A stretch of 64,000 nt of DNA from positions 124,001 through 188,000 of the forward strand of contig JBDREC010000090.1 in the NCBI GenBank assembly GCA_043820105.1, written 5' to 3'. Both the position numbers and the translations under genes were made by a program. This stretch comes from JBDREC01 sp043820105 [NCBI: Pseudomonadota bacterium] (GTDB lineage Bacteria > Bdellovibrionota_F > JAHFAK01). The notes below the pieces were generated by a model. It was not told the DNA's origin and searched no databases. It saw only the letters and a program-made list of their open reading frames with translations. Positions 52,999 through 61,948 of this stretch are shown here, piece after piece. Position 1 is the first letter of the stretch. Each line of letters opens with the position of its first letter.

Positions 52999-53083
52999 GG
53001 TATTTGGTATTTGGTATAAGGTATTTGGTATACGGAGAATTTAACCATATACCATATGCCAGATACCAGATACCAGATACCAA
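52999..53083. repeat. Inverted heptad array, units GGTATTT and CCAGATA
   Basis: Five units of GGTATTT/GGTATAA are followed, after about eight bases, by an inverted block of CCAGATA units. T-to-C differences between the halves would be G-U pairs in RNA, so the stem is better preserved in RNA than in DNA. It fills the gap between the Rad52-like gene and the nuclease remnant. Confidence 0.85.
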
Positions 53084-53103
53084 TATGCCCCTTGTGGGCA
53101 TAT

Positions 53104-53712
53104 TTAAGCAGCCAGAAGCTCTGATATGAGCTGAGAGGCTTCGAATTTTGACAGTTCATCGATCTTTTTGTTGAACTGTTCTAGGCAATAGTCTTTTAGT
53201 TTTACTTTATGTTCTCTTGCCAGGCTGGTTATATAAGACAGTTGTTTGAAGGATATTTTCAGGTCTCTGGGATTTTCAAAGTCTTTATCTGTATCATAGA
53301 CTTTGATTGAGTCATTATAGTCAGCATCATTTTTAGAAGGTGTTTCATAAAGATGGAGGGCAACCCCAAACAAGGTTGCACACTTTTTTAAGGAATCCGT
53401 TGCAGCTGCTTTTAGATCATCACCAATGGAGATGGCTTCTTTGGTTTCACGTTTTCTGGTGATATTGCTTGAGCCAAACTGTTGTTTTAGTTCTTTGCCT
53501 GCTTTTAAAAGACCCAGAACAATGACCTCTTCATTTAGAATGTCATGGCTTTGGACTTTGAAGCTCCAGCCATATTCAAAGGCATCGTTGAGTCTTTTAA
53601 TGATTTCTGAAGCTTCTACATAGCAGATGGTTTCACCAAAGTTACCTGTTTTGGATCGGATTTTTACCTTATCAAATGGTTTTGAAAGGATTGTTGTGAT
53701 TTCTGTATTCAT
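53104..53712 (-). CDS. Rad52/Rad22-family single-strand annealing protein
   Basis: 202 residues. The N-terminal two thirds match phage-type Rad52-like annealing proteins: YVEASEIIKRLNDAFEYGWSFKV, RKRETKEAISIGDDLKAAATDSLKKCATLFGVALHLYE. The last 50 residues (FKQLSYITSLAREHKVKLKD and LSKFEASQLISELL) form the small C-terminal domain shared by many phage recombination proteins. GGAGG precedes the ATG. It anneals homologous single strands, usually with an exonuclease partner, here decayed. No integrase, capsid or repressor gene is nearby, so it is an orphan module or a domesticated remnant. Confidence 0.88.
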   Translation of the reverse strand: MNTEITTILSKPFDKVKIRSKTGNFGETICYVEASEIIKRLNDAFEYGWSFKVQSHDILNEEVIVLGLLKAGKELKQQFGSSNITRKRETKEAISIGDDLKAAATDSLKKCATLFGVALHLYETPSKNDADYNDSIKVYDTDKDFENPRDLKISFKQLSYITSLAREHKVKLKDYCLEQFNKKIDELSKFEASQLISELLAA

Positions 53713-53879
53713 GATTAACCTCCATGAATTAAAATTAATAAAATTTAGGGCTTTAGCCTTTATTCATGAGGATGTTCTGGAAATTAAATATCAAGGAGGT
53801 GGGAATTAATGATATTGTTTCTTTATTTATAATAATTATTAAAGATTATGGATGAAAAATATTTGTATTTAATTTAGAT

Positions 53880-53898
53880 ATATTCTGAGCCAGAATAT
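53880..53898. promoter_or_regulatory. Inverted repeat upstream of the Rad52-like gene
   Basis: ATATTCTG-AGC-CAGAATAT, 8-bp arms with a three-base centre. Operator-like size. It lies about 170 bases before the Rad52-like start. Confidence 0.4.
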
Positions 53899-53921
53899 TA
53901 AATATTTATTTTACTTTAGTT

Positions 53922-53949
53922 TATGTTATCTTGTTATCAAGATAACATA
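53922..53949. promoter_or_regulatory. Strong 12-bp inverted repeat, possible operator
   Basis: TATGTTATCTTG and its exact reverse complement flank TTAT. The spacing fits a dimeric repressor of the phage or HTH-XRE type. No repressor gene is present in the window. Confidence 0.5.
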
Positions 53950-54131
53950 CAATGTGAAAAATATAGCTAACTTTTGAAATTACATGAAATTATCAATATT
54001 AGTAATTATGCAAATAATATCCGATTGTTAGTTGATAGCTGTCTAATGTCAAGGCCTGACCCCAAATCACTGCAGAGGTGCAACTTGTTGAGGGATAGCC
54101 GATGAGGTGGCGATGTTATTCGTCATAATAA

Positions 54132-54162
54132 AAAGGGAGAGGTGCATAAAGCCTCTCCCTTT
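54132..54162. terminator. Orphan bidirectional terminator-like hairpin
   Basis: AAAGGGAGAGG pairs exactly with CCTCTCCCTTT across a nine-base loop, with T-rich tails in both directions. No annotated gene ends here on either strand, so it may terminate a small RNA from the 53950-54130 region or be a relic. Confidence 0.6.
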
Positions 54163-54409
54163 GTTTTAAATTAAAAATATCGCTTCCTCCAATGCCTTAA
54201 AAAACCTTTACTACAGTCCACTTCCCTTATCGTTTAGTTTAAGTTGTAAATAATTTTATTGGTTCAATAAAATGTAATATCTATTGTTCAGAATAATGTG
54301 TAAGGGGACAGTATGGTGATCTTGTAAAATCCCTTTTCTTGTAATTATAAAAAACACCCAAAACCATCTAACACATTAAAATTAAACTAATATATTTTAT
54401 CATTTTTTC

Positions 54410-54425
54410 TGGCACTTTCCTTGCA
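54410..54425 (+). promoter_or_regulatory. Sigma-54 (-24/-12) promoter of the 54480 lipoprotein gene
   Basis: TGGCACTTTCCTTGCA is a perfect match to TGGCAC-N5-TTGCA. Transcription should start near 54437, with GGAGGA at 54467 and ATG at 54480. Confidence 0.88.
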
Positions 54426-54479
54426 AAATAAATTCTTGAACATATGGCGTTTTTATAACTTTCAATGGAGGAAGAAAAT

Positions 54480-56474
54480 ATGTGGTTAAATTATTTGAAA
54501 AAGTATAAGTTCTCAAGTGTTATTATTTTTCCAGTTCTATTATCTTTATTTTTGTTTTCGTGTACAACAACAAATAGTAAGGATTCGGAAATTAATGCAA
54601 ATGTTTTAGAAATTCTAAATAATAATCCTGTACTTTTAAGAATGCATGCTAAACTTTCAATGGATTCAGGTTCTGACCCAAGTATTTTAGATGGTTCTGT
54701 TGTTGTTTCAATTACAGATTCAGCTCAAACTCAAGAAGTGAGTTTAAGTCATGCAGGAAGTGGCTTGTTTGAAGCTGATGCAGTTTCAGTTTTAAGAGGT
54801 GATATTAGTGCTACTTTAACAATTGATGCCTCTGGCTCCTTTGGTGGACCTTATTCAACAACAGAAAATATTACTATCGCAGCTGATGAAGATGAAGGCA
54901 CAATTAGTTTTAATCTTTTAATAGGTACAGAAGGCGATACTTGTGCAGATCGCATTGTAGCTGAGATTATGACTTCTTATGCTGACGCTGGAGCTAATCA
55001 GAAAAAAGTTTCGATTCTTGTAAGAGATGTAACAAGTGGAACATATTTAAATCCAGCTAATTACAATATAAGTTTAACTCATGCTGTCGGATCAGGTAGT
55101 GCAAGTGAAGTTTCTGAAACTATCGATGGAACCTATATTGAACATACCTTTGAACTTACAGAAGATGGTCTTACAAGTTATATTCATAATGTATCAATGG
55201 AAAATGCTTGTTCATCAGTTAGCTTTTCTGTAAGCGAAGAATTTTCAAAGTCAGCAACAGTAGTTGTTGATGGTCAAATTACAGTTTTTTCGATTGATAC
55301 TAACATTACAAGTGTAAAAGATTCGGGTGATACTGTAACTGTAACAGTTGAAATTATTGCCAGTGATTCTAATGGCGATGAAATATCAGTTTTAGATGAC
55401 AGTGGTTTGCCAAGATTTGATTATACTTTAACTCATAATCAAAGTGAATCAGTAGTTGTCATTGATGGTGAACAATATGTATTTGAAGATCGACTCTTAG
55501 ATGGAATAGATTATAGTGGTGAAACACAAGATGTAAATGTTTTTGAAATTGCCTTTGATGTTGCCTATGATGTTGAGTCAATAACTTTAGCACTAGAAAC
55601 AAGCGCAACTCCGGCTGGTTCTTCAAGCTCTTTAGCAGCAACAGATTCAGAAAATCATTCAATGGTTTTTGAAACAACTTCTTTCGTTACAATGAGTATT
55701 GCTTTTACAGATTCTGCTTCAGAAGCTATCTCAGATGGCGAAACAATTAGCCTATATCTAAATAATAGCCTTCATGCTTCTTGTACAGTGAGTTCTGCTA
55801 TCTGTGAAATTACAGCTAATTTAAGTGATGTAAATAACTGTATAGATGATACAAGCTGCAGCAAAGAATTTGTTTATGTTTATGAATCCGGTGATTATAC
55901 AACTAGCCTTAGAACAGTTCTGCAGAATAATACAACTGTAACAGGCTTAAATGATCATGATGATGCAGACCATGTTATTGCTTATTTAGAGAGTGTAGCT
56001 GATTCAACAGTTTCAGGACTTGAAGCAGAATTTACAAGTTTAATCTTTAACCCATATATAAATTTCAGAATTACTTTTGAATCAGAAGGTACAGCAGGAT
56101 TTTTTTCCTCACTAACAACTGGTGCAAGAATTTACTTAATTGCTAGAAAGTATAATACCTCAACCAGAACCTTTGATGAAATATCGATAGAGACAATTCG
56201 TGTTGGAAGTAGTGGAGTTTTGCAGTGGCAAGTTGATATTGATGATTTTATCGATTCAATAACCACTCCTATTAATAATGGTTGGTCTATCTATTTTAAG
56301 TATAGTTGGACATCATCTGGAACTTTTACTGATTATATTTCTGTTGATGATATGTTTTTTGATAATTCAATTATTACAGCAGGACAATCTCTTTTAGATG
56401 CAGAGACCTATATGTTAGCTAATGGTCAGAATTCAACAGATATTAGTCTTGGTACTTATCAGTTTAGCAAATAA
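54480..56474 (+). CDS. Large beta-rich lipoprotein of unknown function
   Basis: 664 residues from the chosen ATG. The signal peptide ends in FLFSC. The mature protein is rich in Ser, Thr, Val and Asp and looks like successive beta-sandwich modules: SGDTVTVTVEIIASDSNGDE and SLTHAVGSGSASEVSET-like segments recur. A C-terminal domain (YINFRITFESEGTAGFFSS) may be a jelly roll. The ATG at 54480 has GGAGGA seven bases upstream; the in-frame ATG at 54465 overlaps that site. Probably surface-exposed or adhesive; no family assigned. Confidence 0.8.
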   Translation: MWLNYLKKYKFSSVIIFPVLLSLFLFSCTTTNSKDSEINANVLEILNNNPVLLRMHAKLSMDSGSDPSILDGSVVVSITDSAQTQEVSLSHAGSGLFEADAVSVLRGDISATLTIDASGSFGGPYSTTENITIAADEDEGTISFNLLIGTEGDTCADRIVAEIMTSYADAGANQKKVSILVRDVTSGTYLNPANYNISLTHAVGSGSASEVSETIDGTYIEHTFELTEDGLTSYIHNVSMENACSSVSFSVSEEFSKSATVVVDGQITVFSIDTNITSVKDSGDTVTVTVEIIASDSNGDEISVLDDSGLPRFDYTLTHNQSESVVVIDGEQYVFEDRLLDGIDYSGETQDVNVFEIAFDVAYDVESITLALETSATPAGSSSSLAATDSENHSMVFETTSFVTMSIAFTDSASEAISDGETISLYLNNSLHASCTVSSAICEITANLSDVNNCIDDTSCSKEFVYVYESGDYTTSLRTVLQNNTTVTGLNDHDDADHVIAYLESVADSTVSGLEAEFTSLIFNPYINFRITFESEGTAGFFSSLTTGARIYLIARKYNTSTRTFDEISIETIRVGSSGVLQWQVDIDDFIDSITTPINNGWSIYFKYSWTSSGTFTDYISVDDMFFDNSIITAGQSLLDAETYMLANGQNSTDISLGTYQFSK

Positions 56475-56497
56475 GAAAATAATAAAAAAACAGAGGA

Positions 56498-56528
56498 ACT
56501 GTCCTTATGGAAATAAGGATAGTTTCTT
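56498..56528. terminator. Terminator between convergent genes
   Basis: AACTGTCCTTAT and ATAAGGATAGTT pair with a single G-U across GGAA, followed by TCTTTT on the plus strand; upstream A-runs serve the minus strand. It separates the 54480 lipoprotein gene from the convergent 56529 gene. Confidence 0.75.
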
Positions 56529-59500
56529 TTAAGATCTTCTTAAATCTGCATTTCCACGATCATTTTCAGCCAGCATCATCATTGTATTAAACCCATAATA
56601 TTGAGCGAGCCTATTGTCATGGTTAAGTTGAAATAAATGCTTCATTTCAAGTAGCATTGGAATGTCTTCTTTAAATGTTGTATTATAAAAATCTCTAAGG
56701 TTTTCATAGCTCAAAGTACTTAATGCTTTAAAAGTATTTCGTTGATTAAAAAGCGCATATTCTTCCCAATCAAGTTCATAGCCATATTCTTCCTTTAACT
56801 TGCCGAGTACAGTGATTGCTAGGTTAAATGTGTTAGAGCCAAAATTTCCATCTATTTTATAAGAATCTGGAACAATTAAATTTTCATTAAGTGCTATTTT
56901 TAATAAAGCATATTGTATGGCCATACCAACTGGAATTGATTCACCTGCATTATGAGCATCAGAAACTGCAAGAAAAACTGCATCTTCAGAAACATGAAAG
57001 CCATGAGTTTGAGCAAGGCCATTATATCTGGCCTTATTAGTGTCTCTCATTTGCAAAGCAATATTAGCTGCAAATTTTGGATTTTGAAGCAGTACAAGCG
57101 CTTTTTGTCTGTCTATATTATATCTTCTCATGGTAAAGTTAATTGAAACCTCAAAAGCTCCTGTTGAAGACGCCTCTAAAGATCTTCCCATTAGCATTTG
57201 TGAAGCAAGGTTTGCCAGGTCAAAGGCTTCTTCTGCTAATTTCTCTGCCAGTTGTGGATTTATATCTTTATGACTTGCATAGGTAAAAGCAAGCATTTTT
57301 ATTGTATCTTGCGCCCTGCTATCAAAATCATTAATTCTTTGTTCAATTGTGTCTGAAGTATTATCAAGAAAGTCTGCTGCTCTTTCAAATAAGGCTGCAC
57401 CTAATCTTTGCACTGCTTTGTCTGATTGGGCCAGTTTGTCTGACCTTGCTTGCATTCTTTCTGAAGCATTATCCAATCTATCAGTTGCAGCACTTGATGC
57501 TTTTTGAATTGTAGGAGAAACAATTTCCTCATTAATTCTTGGAGCCTCCGCAATTGGGTCACGTGCGAATTCATATGCCTCAACTGAAACTTCGGCTATT
57601 GCCCTTGTAGATCTTGATACTACTTCTTTCTTTTTATCCTTATTATTTAGACCTGAGTTTTCAAGTAGGTCTTCTGCTGCATCTACTACTGTTTCAACAA
57701 GCATTTGCTCTCCAACTTCTCTATCCTCTCTTGATTCTGATCTTAAGGCAATTTCTGAGCCTGTAGCAAGTTCCTGCGCTCTTTCTCTTGATAAAACCTT
57801 ATCTTTTGTGTCTGCATTTCCACCAAATTCCCTTGCTCGTATTGCTTCTAAATACTCTACGTCTTCAGGGTCTCCGCCTGTAGAAACTTCAATTGCTTCA
57901 ACAATTTCAGAATCTATTGTACCACTAAAGGTTTCCTCATTTCTTCTTATAAGAACCTCTCTGTATGCATATGTTCTTTCTTCTCGCCATGGTTGCTCTA
58001 TTGCTGCCTGACAGACCTTTTCAATTTGGCTTCTTTGGGCTACGAATATGGTACCTTGTAATGATCTTTCAGAACCCCATCTTGCTATTCTTAAGTCTAG
58101 GCCTTGATCGATTTCATCAAGGGTAGCTGCGATTCTTCTTAATTGAATGTAAGTCCACTCCGTTTCTGATGGTGGCGGACAAATTTCATTTACAAATTCT
58201 GTTTGAGAATAATTTTTTTGTACATCAAGAACTAGCCATTTATTTTCATCATACATCATTTGAAAGGCAATTAATTGATGTTCTTTGATTCCACCAGTTA
58301 ATTCAATATATTCTATGAATTCATTTATATCTCTAAGCTTAGGCAGCCTTTGTTTTTCTCCACCAATTAAATTATTAGGATTAATCCCTGCATAAAAACA
58401 AGCAAGTTCAAGGTAGGCCCAGTCTTCATAAACATCTTTATTTCTATATCGTTCGCTGTATTCTGCTTTATAAGCATCAATTGCATTATCATGATCACCA
58501 ATATAGAAGAAGCCTGTTATATGTTCTGGAATATTACTTTGAACATTGCCTGATATTATATGACCTGCTTGATTTTTAACATTATCGTGATTCAAATAAA
58601 AAACATCACTTGGTGCAAAAATCTTACTTGCTAGCATTAATGAAAGAGGGGTTTTTCTTTCAGCATTTGTAATTTCATGAGTAATAAAAACATCAGAAAA
58701 TCTAATTTCTTCATTTTGTCTAACGCGATCAGTTACCTTAATTGCTTCCCATGTACCATTTACAAGCCTTTGAGGCCTTGTTTTTTCTAACAGGGAATTG
58801 ATCATCCCGGATGTTGAAGCTATGAAATTAAGTTCTCCAGGAACAGAATATTTTTCAGCGAATAAAGTTTTAAAGCTAGCTGTTTTGTTTGCTATAAACT
58901 TAATTGTATGTAATCCCCTGTTAATTGCTATGTGACTTGCAGATGATGTGAAATTTTTTGTCTCATCTGATTCATATGAATGAGGAATATTTGCTTTTGA
59001 TCCATGATATCTTGTTTTTGTATAGCGGAATAAAAAGCCAAGAGTTCCAAATTTTGCTTCATCTTTACTAGCTGCATCCCAGAAATATTCAAAGGATTTT
59101 ATATCTCTAGCGCTTGGATGGGTAAAGATACTATCACTTATATTTGGAATATATTGTTGATTTCTTACATTAGCAGCCCAATCTGTTTCATATATATGTT
59201 TCAGAAAATAATCGCTGGCTTGCCTTGCAAGGTACCATGCATGACCATAGGGGAAATTTCTTTCAAATAAAGCCGAGAGTGTTCCTATTACATGTTTCGC
59301 GCATTGTGCTCCTTCAATGTAACCATCTTGATTTCCAGAAATAACTGCAATAACATCATCTGTCCTTGATCCAATAATTAGCTCCTGGACTGTTGGTGAT
59401 AAGCCTGATCTAAGTTCACCTAAACTAAAATCACCCTCAAGTGGTCTGACTATATCTTCTGGAAAGCTATAATCTTCAATAATAATTTCTGAAGCAATGC

Positions 59501-59861
59501 TTGTAAGTGCATCACTTGATACTTTTAGTAAGTTTATATCATTTAGTCTTTGTAAAACGCCTTGCTTTTCTTGGGGATTATGGCAAGTGATTGAAACCTC
59601 AGATTCAGCAAGTAACCACCTAAATGTTTTTCCATTTCTAACAAATTCTTGTTCTGGTGCTCTGATTTGAAAAGAATCAAGTCCTAAATATTCAGCGAGC
59701 CTTGTTTTATAACCACAAGTTTCTTGTAAAAATGGATTTTCTTGAATGGTTTCAAAGGTAGGCAGATTAAAAGTGATCTCTAAATCAGAATCATTTGCAT
59801 ATGCATATGAAAAAGTAAAAAGTATGGAAAATGCTAAAACTAGCAAAATTAAATGTTTCAT
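56529..59861 (-). CDS. Large exported protein of unknown function under a sigma-54 promoter
   Basis: 1110 residues with a clear signal peptide (about 1-22, ending SYAYA) and no lipobox Cys. The first 630 residues are mixed alpha/beta, with patches such as SRTDDVIAVISGNQDG and a conserved-looking IAINRGLHTIKFIANKTASF, but I recognise no enzyme motif. Residues 640-870 are long charged helices likely to form coiled coils (RLDNASERMQARSDKLAQSD). The C-terminal 200 residues are globular, with YKIDGNFGSNTFNLAI slightly reminiscent of a peptidoglycan-binding motif, too weak to assign. Location is the periplasm or cell surface. Confidence 0.78.
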   Translation of the reverse strand: MKHLILLVLAFSILFTFSYAYANDSDLEITFNLPTFETIQENPFLQETCGYKTRLAEYLGLDSFQIRAPEQEFVRNGKTFRWLLAESEVSITCHNPQEKQGVLQRLNDINLLKVSSDALTSIASEIIIEDYSFPEDIVRPLEGDFSLGELRSGLSPTVQELIIGSRTDDVIAVISGNQDGYIEGAQCAKHVIGTLSALFERNFPYGHAWYLARQASDYFLKHIYETDWAANVRNQQYIPNISDSIFTHPSARDIKSFEYFWDAASKDEAKFGTLGFLFRYTKTRYHGSKANIPHSYESDETKNFTSSASHIAINRGLHTIKFIANKTASFKTLFAEKYSVPGELNFIASTSGMINSLLEKTRPQRLVNGTWEAIKVTDRVRQNEEIRFSDVFITHEITNAERKTPLSLMLASKIFAPSDVFYLNHDNVKNQAGHIISGNVQSNIPEHITGFFYIGDHDNAIDAYKAEYSERYRNKDVYEDWAYLELACFYAGINPNNLIGGEKQRLPKLRDINEFIEYIELTGGIKEHQLIAFQMMYDENKWLVLDVQKNYSQTEFVNEICPPPSETEWTYIQLRRIAATLDEIDQGLDLRIARWGSERSLQGTIFVAQRSQIEKVCQAAIEQPWREERTYAYREVLIRRNEETFSGTIDSEIVEAIEVSTGGDPEDVEYLEAIRAREFGGNADTKDKVLSRERAQELATGSEIALRSESREDREVGEQMLVETVVDAAEDLLENSGLNNKDKKKEVVSRSTRAIAEVSVEAYEFARDPIAEAPRINEEIVSPTIQKASSAATDRLDNASERMQARSDKLAQSDKAVQRLGAALFERAADFLDNTSDTIEQRINDFDSRAQDTIKMLAFTYASHKDINPQLAEKLAEEAFDLANLASQMLMGRSLEASSTGAFEVSINFTMRRYNIDRQKALVLLQNPKFAANIALQMRDTNKARYNGLAQTHGFHVSEDAVFLAVSDAHNAGESIPVGMAIQYALLKIALNENLIVPDSYKIDGNFGSNTFNLAITVLGKLKEEYGYELDWEEYALFNQRNTFKALSTLSYENLRDFYNTTFKEDIPMLLEMKHLFQLNHDNRLAQYYGFNTMMMLAENDRGNADLRRS

Positions 59862-59899
59862 AATATTTTCACCCTAATAAATTATGTAATCAAATATAT

Positions 59900-59915
59900 T
59901 GCAAGAAATGTGCCA
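59900..59915 (-). promoter_or_regulatory. Sigma-54 (-24/-12) promoter of the 1110-residue exported protein gene
   Basis: The minus strand reads TGGCACATTTCTTGCA, a perfect match. It is 39 bases from the ATG at 59861, so transcription starts about 27 bases before the gene. Confidence 0.88.
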
Positions 59916-60132
59916 ATGTCATTTGAAAAAAAGCAATAAAATAGGGTGCTTATGTGAAATAGGGAATAGTGAAATAAAAGTTTCTGGGTTTTCTATGTCC
60001 CAATTTGCATTTCAGGGTCTTATTTTAAGAGTAAAATTAAAATAAAATCTTCAAAAAAAATTAAATGTTATCCAGATCACATTAATAATATAATTATTAG
60101 TGTATAATAATAGATGACACATGATATATGTT

Positions 60133-60161
60133 TTGACCTATATGCTAATATGTGAGATAAT
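60133..60161 (+). promoter_or_regulatory. Sigma-70 promoter of the 60191 lipoprotein gene
   Basis: TTGACC at 60133-60138, a 17-bp spacer and GATAAT at 60156-60161, followed by GAGAGGGGGAAGGG before the ATG. Confidence 0.72.
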
Positions 60162-60190
60162 AGCATTTATAAGTTAGAGAGGGGGAAGGG

Positions 60191-61930
60191 ATGAAAAACC
60201 TTTTAATTTATTTTATATTTATCATTTCAACTGCTTTCCTGTTTGCCTGCACAAATCTTGAATTAAGTGATGACTCTGATGATAATCTTCCCAGCACTCT
60301 TCCACAGGAAATAATTGGTGAACTGGAGGTCGCTCTTTTAGCTGCAATTCCAAGTGCTACAGCAGCTGCGATTCCAAGTGCTACAGCAAATGCGATTCCC
60401 GGTTTTAAGTTTATTGAAGCAGATTCAGGGGGGATTATTTTAACTAATATGACAGAAATAGATGTTGAAGGATTGATAGGTAGTGCTGAAAGGCGAATTA
60501 GCGATCTGGGTTTAAGTGAATCTGGGTCATTAAATGATATAATTCCAGTTATTTCTGATGGAATGATGCTTGGATTGTCGGATATTTCAAGTGAAGTTGA
60601 TGTTGATGAAAAGGAAGATTCAATAAATTTAATGGTTGAAACCTTATCTTCCTCAATTTCAGGAAGAGAAAGCTATTTTGTTGATAATTCTGCTGAAACT
60701 TCCTTGACTGCTATTGAGGAGATATTTCACGATATGTCACAAAGTATTATTTCTAAGCTAGATGATGCTGGTTTTGGTGTTGATGATATCAGTCTTTATT
60801 CTTCATCAATTATGGAACAACTCATTGCTAAAATTGGAAACTCAGGATTAAGTGAAGATCAAATCGGTCCTGTAACTCAAAGAATTTGTCAGGGTGCGAT
60901 TTCTTCTTTAGGATTAATTCAGGGTATTGATGAAACGTATTGTTTGGCTTTTGCCTCCTCAATTGTGGAAGGGGCTGTTGGAGGGCTTGGAAGAATATCA
61001 GTTGAAGGATATAAGCTCGAGGATTTAACTTCAGCATCTTCATCATTAATTAAGGGTGCTATTAATGGACTTGGAGATATTTCTTTTGATGGTTATGATT
61101 ATAATTACCTTGATGACATGACTTCAGCGATCGTCAGTGGGTCCGTGGCAGGGCTTGATCGTATTCAATTCACAGGTTATGATTATAATTACCTGGACGA
61201 TATGCTTAACTCAATGTCATATGCTGCTACTTTGGCAATTAATGATATTAGTATGGATGGTTATGATATTAATTTCATGGATGATATGGTTGGATCAATT
61301 ACTACTGGGGCTACTCGTGGATTGATGTCTATTGAAATGGAGGGCTATGGGGCCGATAATGTGGACGAAATGGTTAACAGGATTACTGAAGGAGCCTCTC
61401 GTGGAATTTCAAAAGTTAATGGGATTGAAGCAAGCCAGTATGAAAATATGCTCAGCCATTTGAGCTCTGGAGCCACTTCAAGTCTTGGTGAGATGGAAAG
61501 TCACTATGGAACTAATTTTAATAGAGATAGTTATCTGGAGGCTGTTGCCAATGGCACAGCTGAGGGTCTTTCAGAGATGATGACTTCCTCATCAGATTCA
61601 ACATATTCTCAAACTGATTATCAAGAATGGATTGTTGATGGAATGGAGCGAGGGGCGAGTGAGTCTGGTTCCAGTAATTACGAACATAATATGGAATCTT
61701 ATTTTGATGGAGCCTGGGATTTTAATCACAATGAAGGTTCTACAGGAAGTGGTGATACTACTGATGATCAGGACCTGGGCAGGAATCAATTTAATGATTA
61801 TATGAATAATCATGGAGATGGCGACGGCGATGGAGACGGAGATGGAGACGGAGATGGAGACGGAGATGGAGACGGAGATGGAGACGGAGATCTATATGGC
61901 TATGAATACTGGGATAATAACCAGCATTAA
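60191..61930 (+). CDS. Repeat lipoprotein with 28-residue repeats and a Gly-Asp tail
   Basis: 579 residues; lipobox FLFAC. A 24-bp duplication encodes AIPSATAAAIPSATANAIPG near residues 55-74. From about residue 235 to 420 there are six to seven tandem repeats of 27-28 residues, for example GYDYNYLDDMTSAIVSGSVA ending GLDRIQFT. Each has a GY(D/G)xxxxDDM start, an amphipathic helix and a GL(x)xI end. The C-terminus is a (Gly-Asp)n tail from a 12-bp DNA minisatellite. The Asp-rich turns and tail suggest calcium binding at the cell surface, which is inference. The repeat family is unknown to me. Confidence 0.82.
   Translation: MKNLLIYFIFIISTAFLFACTNLELSDDSDDNLPSTLPQEIIGELEVALLAAIPSATAAAIPSATANAIPGFKFIEADSGGIILTNMTEIDVEGLIGSAERRISDLGLSESGSLNDIIPVISDGMMLGLSDISSEVDVDEKEDSINLMVETLSSSISGRESYFVDNSAETSLTAIEEIFHDMSQSIISKLDDAGFGVDDISLYSSSIMEQLIAKIGNSGLSEDQIGPVTQRICQGAISSLGLIQGIDETYCLAFASSIVEGAVGGLGRISVEGYKLEDLTSASSSLIKGAINGLGDISFDGYDYNYLDDMTSAIVSGSVAGLDRIQFTGYDYNYLDDMLNSMSYAATLAINDISMDGYDINFMDDMVGSITTGATRGLMSIEMEGYGADNVDEMVNRITEGASRGISKVNGIEASQYENMLSHLSSGATSSLGEMESHYGTNFNRDSYLEAVANGTAEGLSEMMTSSSDSTYSQTDYQEWIVDGMERGASESGSSNYEHNMESYFDGAWDFNHNEGSTGSGDTTDDQDLGRNQFNDYMNNHGDGDGDGDGDGDGDGDGDGDGDGDGDLYGYEYWDNNQH
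61814..61892. repeat. 12-bp minisatellite GGAGATGGAGAC encoding (Gly-Asp)n
   Basis: Six to seven nearly identical 12-bp units inside the lipoprotein gene, in frame. The first unit differs (GGAGATGGCGAC). Identical units make copy-number change by slippage likely. Confidence 0.9.
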
Positions 61931-61948
61931 AATTTATAAAAAATATTC

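Larger units (their letters stand above)
53713..54479. other. Gap between the Rad52-like gene and a sigma-54-dependent lipoprotein gene
   Basis: It holds two operator-like palindromes, a TGTCAAGGCCTGACCCC motif at 54047-54063 (a sequence often dispersed in deltaproteobacterial genomes), an orphan terminator-like hairpin at 54132-54162 and the sigma-54 element at 54410. No gene is credible; a seven-codon frame after AAGGAGG at 53789 is the only start-like site. Confidence 0.65.
59862..60190. other. Divergent regulatory region of two envelope-protein genes
   Basis: A minus-strand sigma-54 element serves the 56529-59861 gene and a plus-strand sigma-70 promoter serves the 60191 lipoprotein gene. 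The roughly 215 bases between them are AT-rich, with no gene and no heptad array, and would be long enough for upstream activator sites. Confidence 0.7.

Noticed and set aside
53789-53833. Seven-codon frame after AAGGAGG on the plus strand
   Set aside because: Too short to support as a leader peptide; no gene follows it on that strand before the next promoter.
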